64,000 bases of DNA from Duganella sp. BJB476 (GTDB lineage Bacteria > Pseudomonadota > Gammaproteobacteria > Burkholderiales > Burkholderiaceae_D): assembly GCF_003416895.1 (NCBI RefSeq), contig NZ_QVIO01000007.1, positions 124,001 to 188,000 on the forward strand, read 5' to 3'. The notes under the pieces are model-generated. The model saw only the letters and a program-made list of their open reading frames with translations. It was not told where the DNA came from and did not search any database. Below, piece after piece: positions 1 to 8,698 of the stretch (position 1 is its first letter; each line of letters opens with the position of its first letter). Made by a program: the position numbers and the translations under genes.

Positions 1-408
1 GCTGTCCGGCCGCATCGGGCTGTCGGCGTCGATGTAGTCGGTGGTCTTGTAGTAGCCGATGGTATGGTTGGAACTGGCGAAAACCACCCGCTTGACGCCG
101 TGCTTGTGCACCGCCTCGTACAGGTTGTAGGTACCGGCGATATTGGCCGCCATGATGTTCTCGAAAGTGTTCTCGGTCGAGATGCCGCCGAAGTGCAGCA
201 CCGCGTCCACGCCTTCCAGCAGCTTGAACACGGCGGCCTTGTCGGCCAGGTCGCACTGGACGATTTCCTCGCCCTCGCGTGCATCACCCATGTCGCCGAT
301 ATCGGACAGGCGCACCACATCGGCCCAGGGCTTGATGCGGTCGCGCAGGATTTTACCCAGGCCGCCGGCGGCGCCGGTCAGCAGCAATCGTTTGAATGGT
401 TTGGTCAT
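1..408 (-). CDS. udh: Uronate dehydrogenase, NAD-dependent (5' part; continues past the window edge)
   Basis: Oxidises D-galacturonate or D-glucuronate to the aldaro-lactone with NAD+, the first cytoplasmic step of the oxidative uronate pathway. The 136 visible codons begin MTKPFKRLLLTGAAGGLGK, a Rossmann fold with the GAAGGLG dinucleotide loop at residues 12-18. They continue with LSDI, CDLADKAAV, HFGG and ASSNHTIGYY, all characteristic of bacterial Udh within the short-chain dehydrogenase superfamily. The catalytic YxxxK would lie just beyond base 1. The gene starts 17 nt after the garD stop on the same strand, so the two probably share a transcript. The identification rests on recalled family sequence; the C-terminal half is not visible. 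Confidence 0.88.
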   Translation of the reverse strand, partial: MTKPFKRLLLTGAAGGLGKILRDRIKPWADVVRLSDIGDMGDAREGEEIVQCDLADKAAVFKLLEGVDAVLHFGGISTENTFENIMAANIAGTYNLYEAVHKHGVKRVVFASSNHTIGYYKTTDYIDADSPMRPDS

Positions 409-425
409 GATTCAGTCTCTTGTTA

Positions 426-1988
426 TCAGGTCACCGGGGCCGGGTTGAACAGCACCAGTGCGTTATGCAGCTTCCATTTCTCCGCCCACGTGCGGCGTCC
501 GCTGGCGACATCCAGCAGCAGCTGGAACATCTCCCAGCCGACGTCCGCGATCGTGGCCTCGCCGCTGGCGATGCTGCCGGCGTTGATATCCATCAGGTCA
601 TGCCAGCGCGCCGCCAGCTCGTTGCGGGTGGCGACTTTAATGACCGGCACTTCGGCCAGTCCATACGGCGTGCCACGGCCGGTGGTGAAGATATGCACGT
701 TCATGCCGGCCGCCACTTGTAGTGTGCCGCAAATGAAATCGCTGGCCGGCGTGGCGGCGTAGATCAGGCCTTTCTGCGTCAGCTTCTCGCCCGGCGACAG
801 CACGCCGGAAATCGGACTGCTGCCGGATTTGACGATAGAGCCCATCGCCTTCTCGACGATGTTCGACAGGCCACCCTTCTTGTTACCGGGCGTGGTGTTG
901 GCGCTGCGGTCCACGCCGCCGCGCTTGAGGTAATTGTCGTACCACTCCATCTCGCGGATCATCGCCTGCGCCACTTCCGGCGTGGCCGCGCGTGAAGTCA
1001 GCTGGTCGATCCCGTCGCGCACCTCGGTCACTTCGGAGAACATCACCGTGGCGCCGGCGCGCACCAGCAGGTCGGTGGCATAGCCCACGGCCGGATTGGC
1101 GGTCACGCCGGAGAAGGCGTCGCTGCCGCCGCACTGCACGCCCACCACCAGCTCGGACGCGGGCACGGTCTCGCGGCGGCGCCGGTCCAGCGCGGCCAGG
1201 TTGACCTCGGCCTGCTTCATGATCGACTCGATCATCGACATGAAGCCCACGTGGCCCGCGTCCTGCAAGCAGACCACCGCCGGATCGGCGCCGCCGCCGT
1301 TCTGGATCGGGATCGAACCTTTGGGGAACAGGCGCGCCGGCTGCAGCTTCTCGCAACCGAGGCTGACCACCATCGCCTGTCCGCCGAAATTCGGATTCAG
1401 GCTGATATTGCGCAGCGTGCGGATCGGCACCATCGCGCCCGGCGCATCGATCGCCACGCCGCAGCCGTAGGTGTGCTCCAGCCCCACCACGTCGTCGACG
1501 TTGGGATACTTGGGCAGCAGTTCTTCCTTGATGCGCTTGACCGCGAACTCCACCACGCCCGCCACGCACTGCACGGTGGTGGTGATGGCCAGGATGTTGC
1601 GCGTGCCGACGCTGCCATCGGGATTGCGGAAGCCTTCGAACGTATAGCCTTCCAGCGGCTCGGCCGGCGGCGGCAGCTTGGTCGATATCGGCAGGTTGAC
1701 CAGTTCGCGCGCGGGAGGCATCACCACCTGCGGCTCGGCGACCCAGCTGCCGGCGGCGATATCGTGCGCGGCGTGGCCGATGGTGACGTTGTAGCGCCGC
1801 ACCGGATCGCCCTTGGCGATAGCGCACAGCGCCACCTTGTGCCCCTGCGGCACGGCTTCCCGCAGCGCCAGGCCGCTGGCGAAGACCGCGCCGGCAGGCA
1901 GGCCGCCGTCGTTGACGACAATGGCGACGTTGTCGTTGTCGTGCATGAGGATGTAGCGCGGCGTACCTGTGATCGTCGGTGTCGGCAT
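426..1988 (-). CDS. garD: Galactarate dehydratase
   Basis: Dehydrates galactarate (mucate) to 5-dehydro-4-deoxy-D-glucarate. The protein is 520 aa, close to the family's usual ~520. It has an N-terminal SAF-like segment ([18 protein letters not shown]) and the large GD_AH_C region with [71 protein letters not shown] and the C-terminal FNPAPVT. These agree with enterobacterial GarD rather than the shorter altronate dehydratase UxaA. The reading frame is open upstream to 2135, but homology begins at [10 protein letters not shown], so the ATG at 1988 was chosen. udh follows directly. A GntR-type palindrome lies about 90 bp upstream (2077-2093). Confidence 0.93.
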   Translation of the reverse strand: MPTPTITGTPRYILMHDNDNVAIVVNDGGLPAGAVFASGLALREAVPQGHKVALCAIAKGDPVRRYNVTIGHAAHDIAAGSWVAEPQVVMPPARELVNLPISTKLPPPAEPLEGYTFEGFRNPDGSVGTRNILAITTTVQCVAGVVEFAVKRIKEELLPKYPNVDDVVGLEHTYGCGVAIDAPGAMVPIRTLRNISLNPNFGGQAMVVSLGCEKLQPARLFPKGSIPIQNGGGADPAVVCLQDAGHVGFMSMIESIMKQAEVNLAALDRRRRETVPASELVVGVQCGGSDAFSGVTANPAVGYATDLLVRAGATVMFSEVTEVRDGIDQLTSRAATPEVAQAMIREMEWYDNYLKRGGVDRSANTTPGNKKGGLSNIVEKAMGSIVKSGSSPISGVLSPGEKLTQKGLIYAATPASDFICGTLQVAAGMNVHIFTTGRGTPYGLAEVPVIKVATRNELAARWHDLMDINAGSIASGEATIADVGWEMFQLLLDVASGRRTWAEKWKLHNALVLFNPAPVT

Positions 1989-2076
1989 GTGTATTCCTTG
2001 TCTTCCTGTTCCGGGCCCTGCGTCCCGGCGAACGTTGTTTTTCGCGTTGTTTTTTGCGTAATTTGGTGCGCCGCAA

Positions 2077-2093
2077 AAGTGGTCAGGCCACTT
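2077..2093. promoter_or_regulatory. Candidate GntR/FadR-type operator upstream of garD
   Basis: The 17 bp AAGTGGTCAGGCCACTT has perfect 6-bp arms (AAGTGG/CCACTT) around TCAGG. Its core TGGTCAGGCCA differs at one position from the TGGTCTGACCA boxes at 2252-2281 in front of the divergent gntR gene. It sits between garD (start 1988) and gntR. FadR-subfamily regulators are known to bind TGGTnnnACCA-like palindromes, so control of garD-udh by the neighbouring regulator is inferred. Confidence 0.55.
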
Positions 2094-2251
2094 CTCCGCT
2101 GGCCTGACTGGCGCCGTTTGTGGCCTTGGCACCACAGGAGAAAACGGCTTGTTTGCTGGGCTACAGCCCTGTAAACTCCCCCTTCCCGCAGCTGCATGAC
2201 GATTTTAGTATGACAGCTAAAAATTAATTTGGCTAGTCCACATTGCATATT

Positions 2252-2281
2252 TGGTCTGACCACCTTAGAATGGTCTGACCA
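2252..2281. promoter_or_regulatory. Two identical GntR/FadR-type operator boxes upstream of gntR
   Basis: The 11-mer TGGTCTGACCA occurs twice, at 2252-2262 and 2271-2281, 19 bp from start to start (just under two helical turns). Each box is an inverted repeat (TGGTC-T-GACCA) matching the FadR-subfamily consensus. The second box abuts an in-frame ATG at 2283, which argues that translation begins downstream, at 2322, and that the boxes are transcriptional control elements, probably autoregulatory. Confidence 0.65.
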
Positions 2282-2321
2282 GATGGCGATATCCAAGCCA
2301 CCCTACGAATACGAGACACAG

Positions 2322-3026
2322 ATGCTGAAAAAGACTTCCGCCCCTGCCGATAGCACCGCCCACGAACCGCGCCTGTATCGCGTTGTGGCGGACCGCATCC
2401 AGGAACTGATACGCGAAGAGAAGATCGCCGGCGGCGAACGCCTGCCGTCGGAGCGCGACCTGGCCACCAAGTTGAGCGTCAGCCGCGCCTCGCTGCGCGA
2501 AGCGTTGATCGCGCTGGAACTGGGCGGCGTGATCGAAGTGCGCGGCGGCTCCGGCGTCTACGTCAGCGAAGTGCCGGAACCCTCGGCCGCCGACCTGCCC
2601 GAAGCCGGCCCCGGTCCGTTCGAAGTGCTGTCGGCGCGCCGCCTGATCGAATCCGAGATCGCCGCCATCGCCGCCCGCGTCGCCACCGACGGCGCCATCG
2701 ACGCCATCCTCAAGGCCGTCGTCGAGATGGAACAGAACCACCACAATTATTCGAGCAACGAGAACGCCGACCGCAACTTCCACCTCGCGATAGCCCGGGC
2801 CACCGGCAATAGCGCGCTGGTCGGATCGCTGGACTACCTGTGGGACCAGCGCGGCCGCCTGTGGCACAAACTGAAAGAACACTTCCAGACCGAGGAACTG
2901 CGCCAGGAAACGCTGAAGGACCACCGCCGCATCCTGGAAGCGATCGCCGCCCACGATCCGGCGGCAGCGCGCAAAGCCATGCGCGCCCACCTGGAGCGCG
3001 TGACCCGCACCTTCTCGCGCGGATAA
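2322..3026 (+). CDS. GntR-family (FadR subfamily) regulator, likely for the galactarate/galacturonate genes
   Basis: A one-component repressor or activator. The N-terminal winged helix runs from RLYRVVADRIQELI through GERLPSERDLATKLSVSRASLREALIALELGGVIEVRGGSGVYV. It is followed by an all-helical FCD ligand-binding domain (LSARRLIESEIAAIAARVA, NFHLAIARATGN, DHRRILEAIAAHDPAAARKAMRAHLERV) whose Asp/His residues usually bind a metal. I chose the ATG at 2322 (234 aa, weak GAG upstream) because an in-frame ATG at 2283 directly abuts an operator box. It is divergent from garD-udh. The effector is inferred to be a galacturonate-pathway metabolite. Confidence 0.85.
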   Translation: MLKKTSAPADSTAHEPRLYRVVADRIQELIREEKIAGGERLPSERDLATKLSVSRASLREALIALELGGVIEVRGGSGVYVSEVPEPSAADLPEAGPGPFEVLSARRLIESEIAAIAARVATDGAIDAILKAVVEMEQNHHNYSSNENADRNFHLAIARATGNSALVGSLDYLWDQRGRLWHKLKEHFQTEELRQETLKDHRRILEAIAAHDPAAARKAMRAHLERVTRTFSRG

Positions 3027-3058
3027 GCAGTTGTAGCAAGCAGTAAGGCAGTAGCGCA

Positions 3059-3080
3059 GGACCGGCCTCGATGCCGGTCC
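3059..3080 (+). terminator. Hairpin after gntR, possible terminator without a T-run
   Basis: GGACCGGC and GCCGGTCC form a perfect 8-bp stem around a 6-nt loop, 32 nt after the gntR stop. No T-tract follows, so it is at best a weak or factor-dependent terminator. The remaining ~160 bp up to the TonB receptor gene showed no other clear signal. Confidence 0.3.
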
Positions 3081-3241
3081 GCGAACAAAGCAATAAGTTA
3101 TCGACCGTCTTGCGACCTCGGCCCGTGTTCACCACGACGGCCCTCGTCTCAACGGCACGGAGTACGCGAGGTGCTCCAATCCCGTCCAGTGCTTTACCAG
3201 CACGGCGCATAACTTTATTCAAAAAGACGAAGGAGACACGC

Positions 3242-5965
3242 ATGAACACGTCCGATCACTCGGTCCAGAACCGTTCCGCCCAACCCCGCCTGCTGCTGTC
3301 GGCCATCACCGTGGCCGTGCTGACGCTGGCCAACCAGGCGGCCGCGCAACAGAGCGGAGAAGCGGCAATGACCCGCGTCGAAGTGACCGGCTCCAGCATC
3401 AAGCGCCTGGCCACCGAAGCCTCGCTGCCGGTCAGCACCGTCAAGGCCGAGGACTTCATCAAGCAAGGCATCACCACGCTGGCCGACATCATGATGTCGC
3501 TGCCGCAGTCCGCATCGCTGGCGCCGTCCAACGCCGGCTCGGGCACCAACATCAACCTGCGCGGCCTGGGCGTGAACCGCACCCTGGTGCTGCTCAACGG
3601 CCGCCGCATGGCCAACGAGGCGATCGCCGACGGCTACGCCAACCTGGACGTGATCCCGATGAGCGCACTGGCCCGCGTCGAGATCCTGCGCGACGGCGCA
3701 TCGTCGATCTACGGCTCCGACGCCATCGGCGGCGTGGTCAACTTCATCACCAAGACCTCCTTCGAAGGCCTGTCGCTGACCGGCCAGGAAGTCCAGCCGG
3801 AGAAGAACGGCGGCGGCGACGAACAGCGCGCCAGCATCACCTGGGGCAAGGGCAACCTGGAACGCGACGGCTGGAGCATCTATGGCACCATCGATGCCCA
3901 CCAGCGCATCCGCCTGGCCGCGCGCGACCGCGCCGACCTGAGCTCCGCCGACCTGCTGACTTCCATCGGCCGCGCGCCGACGCTGGGCTCCGGCGGCAAC
4001 GCCACGCCGGCCAACTTCACCACCTCGACCAACAAGACCGCGCAGAACCCATACGCCGCAAGCGGTTGCCTGGCGCCCTACTCGATCGTCGGCCAGAAGA
4101 ATACCTGCATCCAGGACGCCAACGAATACGGCACCGCGCTGTACGCCAACCAGCAGGTCACGTTCTACGCCCGCGCCGCCAAGAAGCTGAGCGAGGACCA
4201 TACCGTCTCCGTCGACTACTCGCGCGGCGAGGAATTCATCCTCGGCACCAAGAACCCGACCAATGCGCTGGCCGTCAGCGGCGTCAGCGCCACGCTGCCA
4301 TCGACCAGCAAATGGTATCCGGGTAAAAGCGGCGGCGTGCCTGCGGTTGCAGGCCTGAACAACGCACCGCTGATCCTGACCTGGGCCGTGGCCGACCTGG
4401 GCCTGGCCACCACCAAGGACGTGCAGCTGAACCAGCGCCTGTCCGTCATGGATGAAGGCACGCTGGCGGGCTGGGACTACAAGGCCGGCCTGGTGATCGG
4501 CGTTTCGCAGCGCGACAACTACTACTACTCTGGCTACGTCAAAGGCCAGGGCCTGCTGGATGGCCTGAAGAGCGGCGCGCTCAATCCATTCGGCATACAG
4601 GACGCCACCGGCCAAGCCTACCTCGACACCATCAAGGTCGATGGCGCCAAGAACCGCACCTCCAAATCGACCTTCACCGGCGTCGACCTGACCGCCAGCC
4701 GCGCGCTGATGGAACTGCCGGGCGGCTCCATGGCGCTGGCGCTGGGCGCGGACTTCCATCGCGACACCACCGAAGACACCAAGCTGCCGATCAGCGCCGA
4801 AGTCACCTACGCCAGCGCGTCGCCATCGCACGGCGAAGGCGCGCGCAACGTCGCAGCGCTGTTCGCCGAGCTGAATGTGCCGCTCACCCAAAAGCTGGAA
4901 CTGAACGTCGCCGTACGTGATGACCATTTCAGCGATTTCGGCAACACCATCAACCCGAAGGTCAGCTTCCGCTACGAGCCGACCAAGCAGCTGATGTTCC
5001 GCGGCTCGGCCAACACTGGCTTCCGCGCACCAACGCTGTTCGACCGCTACGGCTACCGCCTGGCCGGCGCCACCGGCCTGACCTCGGCCAAGTGGGACGA
5101 CCCGGTCCTCTGCCCTGGTGGCAAGCCTGGCGTGGCCGGCACCGGCACTGCGCTGCCAGGCCTGGTGTCGTCGTCGGTTTGCAACACCACGCTGCCCAAG
5201 CAGACCGGCTCCAATCCGGACCTGGTGCCGGAAAAATCGAAAGGCTTCACGCTGGGTACCGTGTTCGAGCCGACCAAGTCGGCGATGGTCTCGATCGACT
5301 ACTGGAACATCAAGATGACCGACATGCTGGCGAACTTGCCGGAGCAGGTCTACTTCCTCGATCCGGTCAAGTACGCATCGTTCTTCGTGCGTAACGCCGA
5401 CGGCACCATCAACTACATCAAGAACACCACGATGAACCTGGGCGGGCAGAAGGCGGCCGGTATCGACGTATCGGGTTCGTATGCCTTCCCGCGCACTTCG
5501 TACGGCGACTTCAAGGTTTCGCTCGACGGCACCTACCTGACCCAGTTCGACAACCAGCTCGACAAAGGCAGCCCTTACGTGTCGAACATCGGCCAGTTCG
5601 GCCTGGCCAGCAACGGCACCACCAGCAGCCTGCCTATCATCACCTTCCGCTGGAAGCACACGCTGAAGCTGAACTGGGCCGCCGGCAACTGGAACACCCA
5701 GCTGACCCAGAACTACAACTCCAAGTACACCGACCAGAACCTGGTGGCGCAGCAGTACTGGCGCAACATCAATTCGTACAAGGTATGGAACTGGACCACG
5801 ACCTACAACGGCTTCAAGAACATCCAGGTTACCGCCGGCATCAACAACCTGTTCAACGTGAATCCGCCTGTGACCAACAGCAGCCTGTATAGCTTCGGTT
5901 ACCTGAGCAGCGCCGCCAGCCCGATCGGCCGCGCCTACAACGTCCGCGCCACCTACACCTTCTGA
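3242..5965 (+). CDS. TonB-dependent outer-membrane receptor, probably for oligogalacturonides
   Basis: A 907-aa outer-membrane gated channel that would import a large substrate using TonB energy. It has a signal peptide (LLLSAITVAVLTLANQAAAQ). The plug domain contains VEVTGSSIKR, DIMMSLPQSA, NINLRGLGVNRTLVLLNGRR and VEILRDGASSIYGSDAIGGV. A long beta-barrel follows, with FRGSANTGFRAPTLFDRYG and the terminal aromatic strand NVRATYTF. The start at 3242 is preceded by AAGGAG (3230-3235); the frame stays open upstream without homology. The stop overlaps an ATG of the polygalacturonase frame, and the gene leads a run of pectin-degrading enzymes, so the pectic substrate is inferred from context. The plug style resembles receptors of Xanthomonas/Caulobacter carbohydrate loci. 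Confidence 0.9.
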   Translation: MNTSDHSVQNRSAQPRLLLSAITVAVLTLANQAAAQQSGEAAMTRVEVTGSSIKRLATEASLPVSTVKAEDFIKQGITTLADIMMSLPQSASLAPSNAGSGTNINLRGLGVNRTLVLLNGRRMANEAIADGYANLDVIPMSALARVEILRDGASSIYGSDAIGGVVNFITKTSFEGLSLTGQEVQPEKNGGGDEQRASITWGKGNLERDGWSIYGTIDAHQRIRLAARDRADLSSADLLTSIGRAPTLGSGGNATPANFTTSTNKTAQNPYAASGCLAPYSIVGQKNTCIQDANEYGTALYANQQVTFYARAAKKLSEDHTVSVDYSRGEEFILGTKNPTNALAVSGVSATLPSTSKWYPGKSGGVPAVAGLNNAPLILTWAVADLGLATTKDVQLNQRLSVMDEGTLAGWDYKAGLVIGVSQRDNYYYSGYVKGQGLLDGLKSGALNPFGIQDATGQAYLDTIKVDGAKNRTSKSTFTGVDLTASRALMELPGGSMALALGADFHRDTTEDTKLPISAEVTYASASPSHGEGARNVAALFAELNVPLTQKLELNVAVRDDHFSDFGNTINPKVSFRYEPTKQLMFRGSANTGFRAPTLFDRYGYRLAGATGLTSAKWDDPVLCPGGKPGVAGTGTALPGLVSSSVCNTTLPKQTGSNPDLVPEKSKGFTLGTVFEPTKSAMVSIDYWNIKMTDMLANLPEQVYFLDPVKYASFFVRNADGTINYIKNTTMNLGGQKAAGIDVSGSYAFPRTSYGDFKVSLDGTYLTQFDNQLDKGSPYVSNIGQFGLASNGTTSSLPIITFRWKHTLKLNWAAGNWNTQLTQNYNSKYTDQNLVAQQYWRNINSYKVWNWTTTYNGFKNIQVTAGINNLFNVNPPVTNSSLYSFGYLSSAASPIGRAYNVRATYTF

Positions 5966-5976
5966 TGAGAACACAG

Positions 5977-7851
5977 ATGCATAACGACGAACAGAAAGGC
6001 GGTGGCCTCGGCCGCCGCCGCTTCCTGCAAGCCTTGTCGGCGGCCGGCCTGGCCGGTGGCGCCGGCCCGGCGGCGCTGGCCGCCAGCACCAAGGCGGCCG
6101 ATCCGTGGAAGGAGGCGCAAGCCATCATCGACCGCTTCAAGAAACCGCTGAAATTCCGCGACGAAGACTTCGTGGTGACGGCCTTCGGCGCCGCCACCTG
6201 CGAGACTAAACCGGTAACGGCATGGACTTCGTTCACCGAGTCGGACACGCTGCAAACACCGGTGGCCGGCTCGCACGACTGCTACCCGGCGATCGCGGCG
6301 GCCATCGCGGCCTGCCACAAGGCCGGCGGCGGCCGCGTGGTGATCCCGGCCGGGAACTGGCTGTGCGCCGGTCCTATCGTGCTGCTGTCGAACGTGAACG
6401 TGCACCTGAAGGCCGGCGCCCACGTCTACTTCAGCAACAATCCGGCCGACTACGCCAGGTACGGCGCCTACGATTGCGGCAAGAACGGCAAACTGTCGAT
6501 CACGCGCTGGGAAGGCAACGACCTGCTGAACTACTCGTCAATGGTGTACGCCCACGGCCAGGACAACATCGCCCTGACCGGCGAGGACTGGACCAGCATC
6601 CTGGACGGCCAGGCCGGCGTCGCCTTCGACGGCGACCCGGATTGCTGGTGGTCGTGGAAAGGCCGCGAGAAACCGAATTGGGCCGGCGACATCGCCGCCG
6701 GCGCCGGCAACTACGTCAAGCACACCAAGGGCAAGACCGAAGTGCACGTCAATCCGGCCAACCCAACCTCGCTGCGAGAGATCGCGCCGCACCTGAGCGA
6801 AGCGGAAGCCCTGTTCATCCAGGGTCCGAACGACAAGTGGCGCACCGACTCCTACTATCTGCGTTCGCTGGCGGAAGCCCGCGTGCCGGTGGCCAAGCGC
6901 GTGTTCGGCATCGGCCATTACCTGCGGCCGCACATGGTGCAGTTCATCAGCTGTACCAACGTGCTGTTCGAAGGCTACCAGACCACCAACACGCCGTTCT
7001 GGCAGCACAACCCGGTCAACTGCCACGACATGCATGTGAAGAAGGTCTACGCCAACAGCATGGGCCCGAACAGCGACGGCTTCGATCCTGAATCGTGCAC
7101 CAATGTGTTGATCGAAGACTGCCACTTCAACACCGGCGACGACTGCATCGCCATCGATTCGGGCAAGGGTCCGGATATCCAGTTCGGCCCCGCCAAGAAC
7201 ATCGTGATCCAGAACTGCAAAATGCAGAGCGGTCATGGTGCACTCACGCTGGGCAGCATCATGTCCGGCGGGATCGAGAACATCTACGCGCAGAACCTGG
7301 TGTTCGAGAACAGCAACTGGAAAAGCGACCCGCTGAACATCGCGATCCGCCTCAAGACCAATATGAGCCGCGGCGGCTACCTGCGCAATATGCACGTCCG
7401 TAACGTGCATATCCCGAACGGCATCCGCACCACGCCGGCGTTCTTTTCGACGCTGCCAGGCTCGCTGATCCCGACCAAGTCGGTGGCCACGTCGGCGGGC
7501 GGCATCATCACCATCGACTGCGGCTACGATCCGGTCAGCGACAATGTGCGTATCCGTCCACCGAGCGTCAGCCATGTGCGGATCTCGAACGTCACCTGCG
7601 CCAACGTCGAGACCAAGACCGGCAGCTACTCCTGCTACCAGGCCATCGTGATCCTGGGGCCGGTGGCGTCGGACTACAACGGTCCGGGCAAGCCGGTGGT
7701 GCTGCCGGTGTCCGCCATCGAAGTCAGCGACTGCGATCTGGGCACGCCGGTCAACGCCGACAAGCCTATGTATCTGTACAACGTCAAGGGACTGAAACTG
7801 AAGAACGTCAAGATCGGCGGCAAGGCCGTCAATCAAAGCTTCTCCGCCTGA
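5977..7851 (+). CDS. Glycoside hydrolase family 28 (polygalacturonase-like), Tat-exported
   Basis: A 624-aa enzyme expected to cleave alpha-1,4-galacturonide bonds in pectin outside the cytoplasm. The N-terminus has a twin-arginine signal (GRRRFLQALSAAGLAGG) ending near ALAA. The right-handed beta-helix carries the GH28 signature: NSDG at 365-368, GDD at 387-389, GHG at 419-421 and RLK at 458-460. The usual first motif is NTD, so T is replaced by S here. The protein is longer than typical GH28 (400-500 aa), with insertions around residues 200-300. An in-frame ATG at 5965 overlaps the receptor stop (TGATG) and is an alternative start. It is clearly paralogous to the gene at 11327. Exo- or endo-action cannot be told from sequence alone. 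Confidence 0.9.
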   Translation: MHNDEQKGGGLGRRRFLQALSAAGLAGGAGPAALAASTKAADPWKEAQAIIDRFKKPLKFRDEDFVVTAFGAATCETKPVTAWTSFTESDTLQTPVAGSHDCYPAIAAAIAACHKAGGGRVVIPAGNWLCAGPIVLLSNVNVHLKAGAHVYFSNNPADYARYGAYDCGKNGKLSITRWEGNDLLNYSSMVYAHGQDNIALTGEDWTSILDGQAGVAFDGDPDCWWSWKGREKPNWAGDIAAGAGNYVKHTKGKTEVHVNPANPTSLREIAPHLSEAEALFIQGPNDKWRTDSYYLRSLAEARVPVAKRVFGIGHYLRPHMVQFISCTNVLFEGYQTTNTPFWQHNPVNCHDMHVKKVYANSMGPNSDGFDPESCTNVLIEDCHFNTGDDCIAIDSGKGPDIQFGPAKNIVIQNCKMQSGHGALTLGSIMSGGIENIYAQNLVFENSNWKSDPLNIAIRLKTNMSRGGYLRNMHVRNVHIPNGIRTTPAFFSTLPGSLIPTKSVATSAGGIITIDCGYDPVSDNVRIRPPSVSHVRISNVTCANVETKTGSYSCYQAIVILGPVASDYNGPGKPVVLPVSAIEVSDCDLGTPVNADKPMYLYNVKGLKLKNVKIGGKAVNQSFSA

Positions 7852-7856
7852 GTCCA

Positions 7857-7892
7857 GGCGCCGGACCGCGATGCGGCCGGCGCCTTTTTTTT
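7857..7892 (+). terminator. Intrinsic terminator downstream of the first GH28 gene
   Basis: GGCGCCGG (7857-7864) pairs perfectly with CCGGCGCC (7877-7884), extended inward by CCGC/GCGG after a bulged A, and is followed by eight T residues (7885-7892). It lies between the GH28 stop (7851) and the acetylesterase start (7904). Transcription from the receptor gene would stop or be attenuated here, and the esterase would then need readthrough or its own promoter. Confidence 0.85.
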
Positions 7893-7903
7893 CGGATATC
7901 CCT

Positions 7904-8698
7904 ATGAACTTCCAGAGCCTCACCCTTGCCGCCGCCCTGATGCTGGCGAGCGCCGTGCCCCACGCCGCCGAAACGCCCGCCAAACCAATCCGCGTGATCC
8001 TGGTCGGCGATTCGACGATGGCCAACAGCAGCGGCTACGGCGACGCGTTCTGCGCGCGCATCAACCGCGCCAATACCTGCCTCAATCTGGCCAAGGGCGG
8101 CCGCAGCTCCGGCAGCTTCCGCGCAGAAGGCCGCTGGGACGAAGTGGAAGGCCTGCTGCGCGGCGGCGCCGCCTATCGCGCGACCTATGTGCTGATCCAG
8201 TTCGGCCACAACGACCAGCCGGGCAAGCCTGGCCGCTCGACCGACCTGACAACCGAATTCCCCGTCAACATGACGCGCTACGTGCAGGAAGTGAAGGCGC
8301 TGGGCGGCATCCCGGTGCTGGTCACGCCGCTGACTCGACGCAGCTTCACTGACAAAGTCCTGGAAAACAACCTGCTGCCGTGGGCCGATGTGATCCGCGC
8401 CACCGCCAGCGCGCAGCACGTCGCGCTGCTGGACCTGAACGCCGACAGCTACGCCGCCGTGCAGGCGATGGGTGAAGACGAAGCCGATACGCTGGCGGGG
8501 GCGCCGCGCCCCGAGAAGATCACTGAGGCTGCACTGGCGGCCGGCAAGGTGGAAGTGGCCGGCGCCGCCAAATCCGCCTTCGACCGCACCCACGTCGGCG
8601 CAAAAGGCGCGGCTTGCTTCTCGCGCATGGTAATGGAAGAAATGAAGCGCGCCTTGCCTGAGACGGCCGGCCAGTTCAAGCCTGAGGGCGAACAATGA
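7904..8698 (+). CDS. Rhamnogalacturonan acetylesterase (CE12-like SGNH hydrolase)
   Basis: Removes acetyl groups from the rhamnogalacturonan or galacturonan backbone so that polygalacturonases can act. The protein is 264 aa with signal peptide MNFQSLTLAAALMLASAVPHA. SGNH blocks: GDSTMAN with nucleophile Ser37, GGRSSGSF (oxyanion Gly), FGHND with Asn103, and DRTH near the C-terminus (Asp227/His230). This matches the RGAE family. ATG 7904 was chosen because the only upstream in-frame ATG lies inside the terminator stem. The stop overlaps the next start by 4 bp (ATGA), so it is translationally coupled to the GH28-CE8 gene. Confidence 0.9.
   Translation: MNFQSLTLAAALMLASAVPHAAETPAKPIRVILVGDSTMANSSGYGDAFCARINRANTCLNLAKGGRSSGSFRAEGRWDEVEGLLRGGAAYRATYVLIQFGHNDQPGKPGRSTDLTTEFPVNMTRYVQEVKALGGIPVLVTPLTRRSFTDKVLENNLLPWADVIRATASAQHVALLDLNADSYAAVQAMGEDEADTLAGAPRPEKITEAALAAGKVEVAGAAKSAFDRTHVGAKGAACFSRMVMEEMKRALPETAGQFKPEGEQ

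Noticed and set aside
3215-5974. Long open frame (over 900 codons) on the minus strand opposite the TonB receptor
   Set aside because: High GC leaves the antisense frame open. The translated sequence is Val/Gly/Arg/Gln-rich with no domain, while the plus strand encodes a clear receptor.
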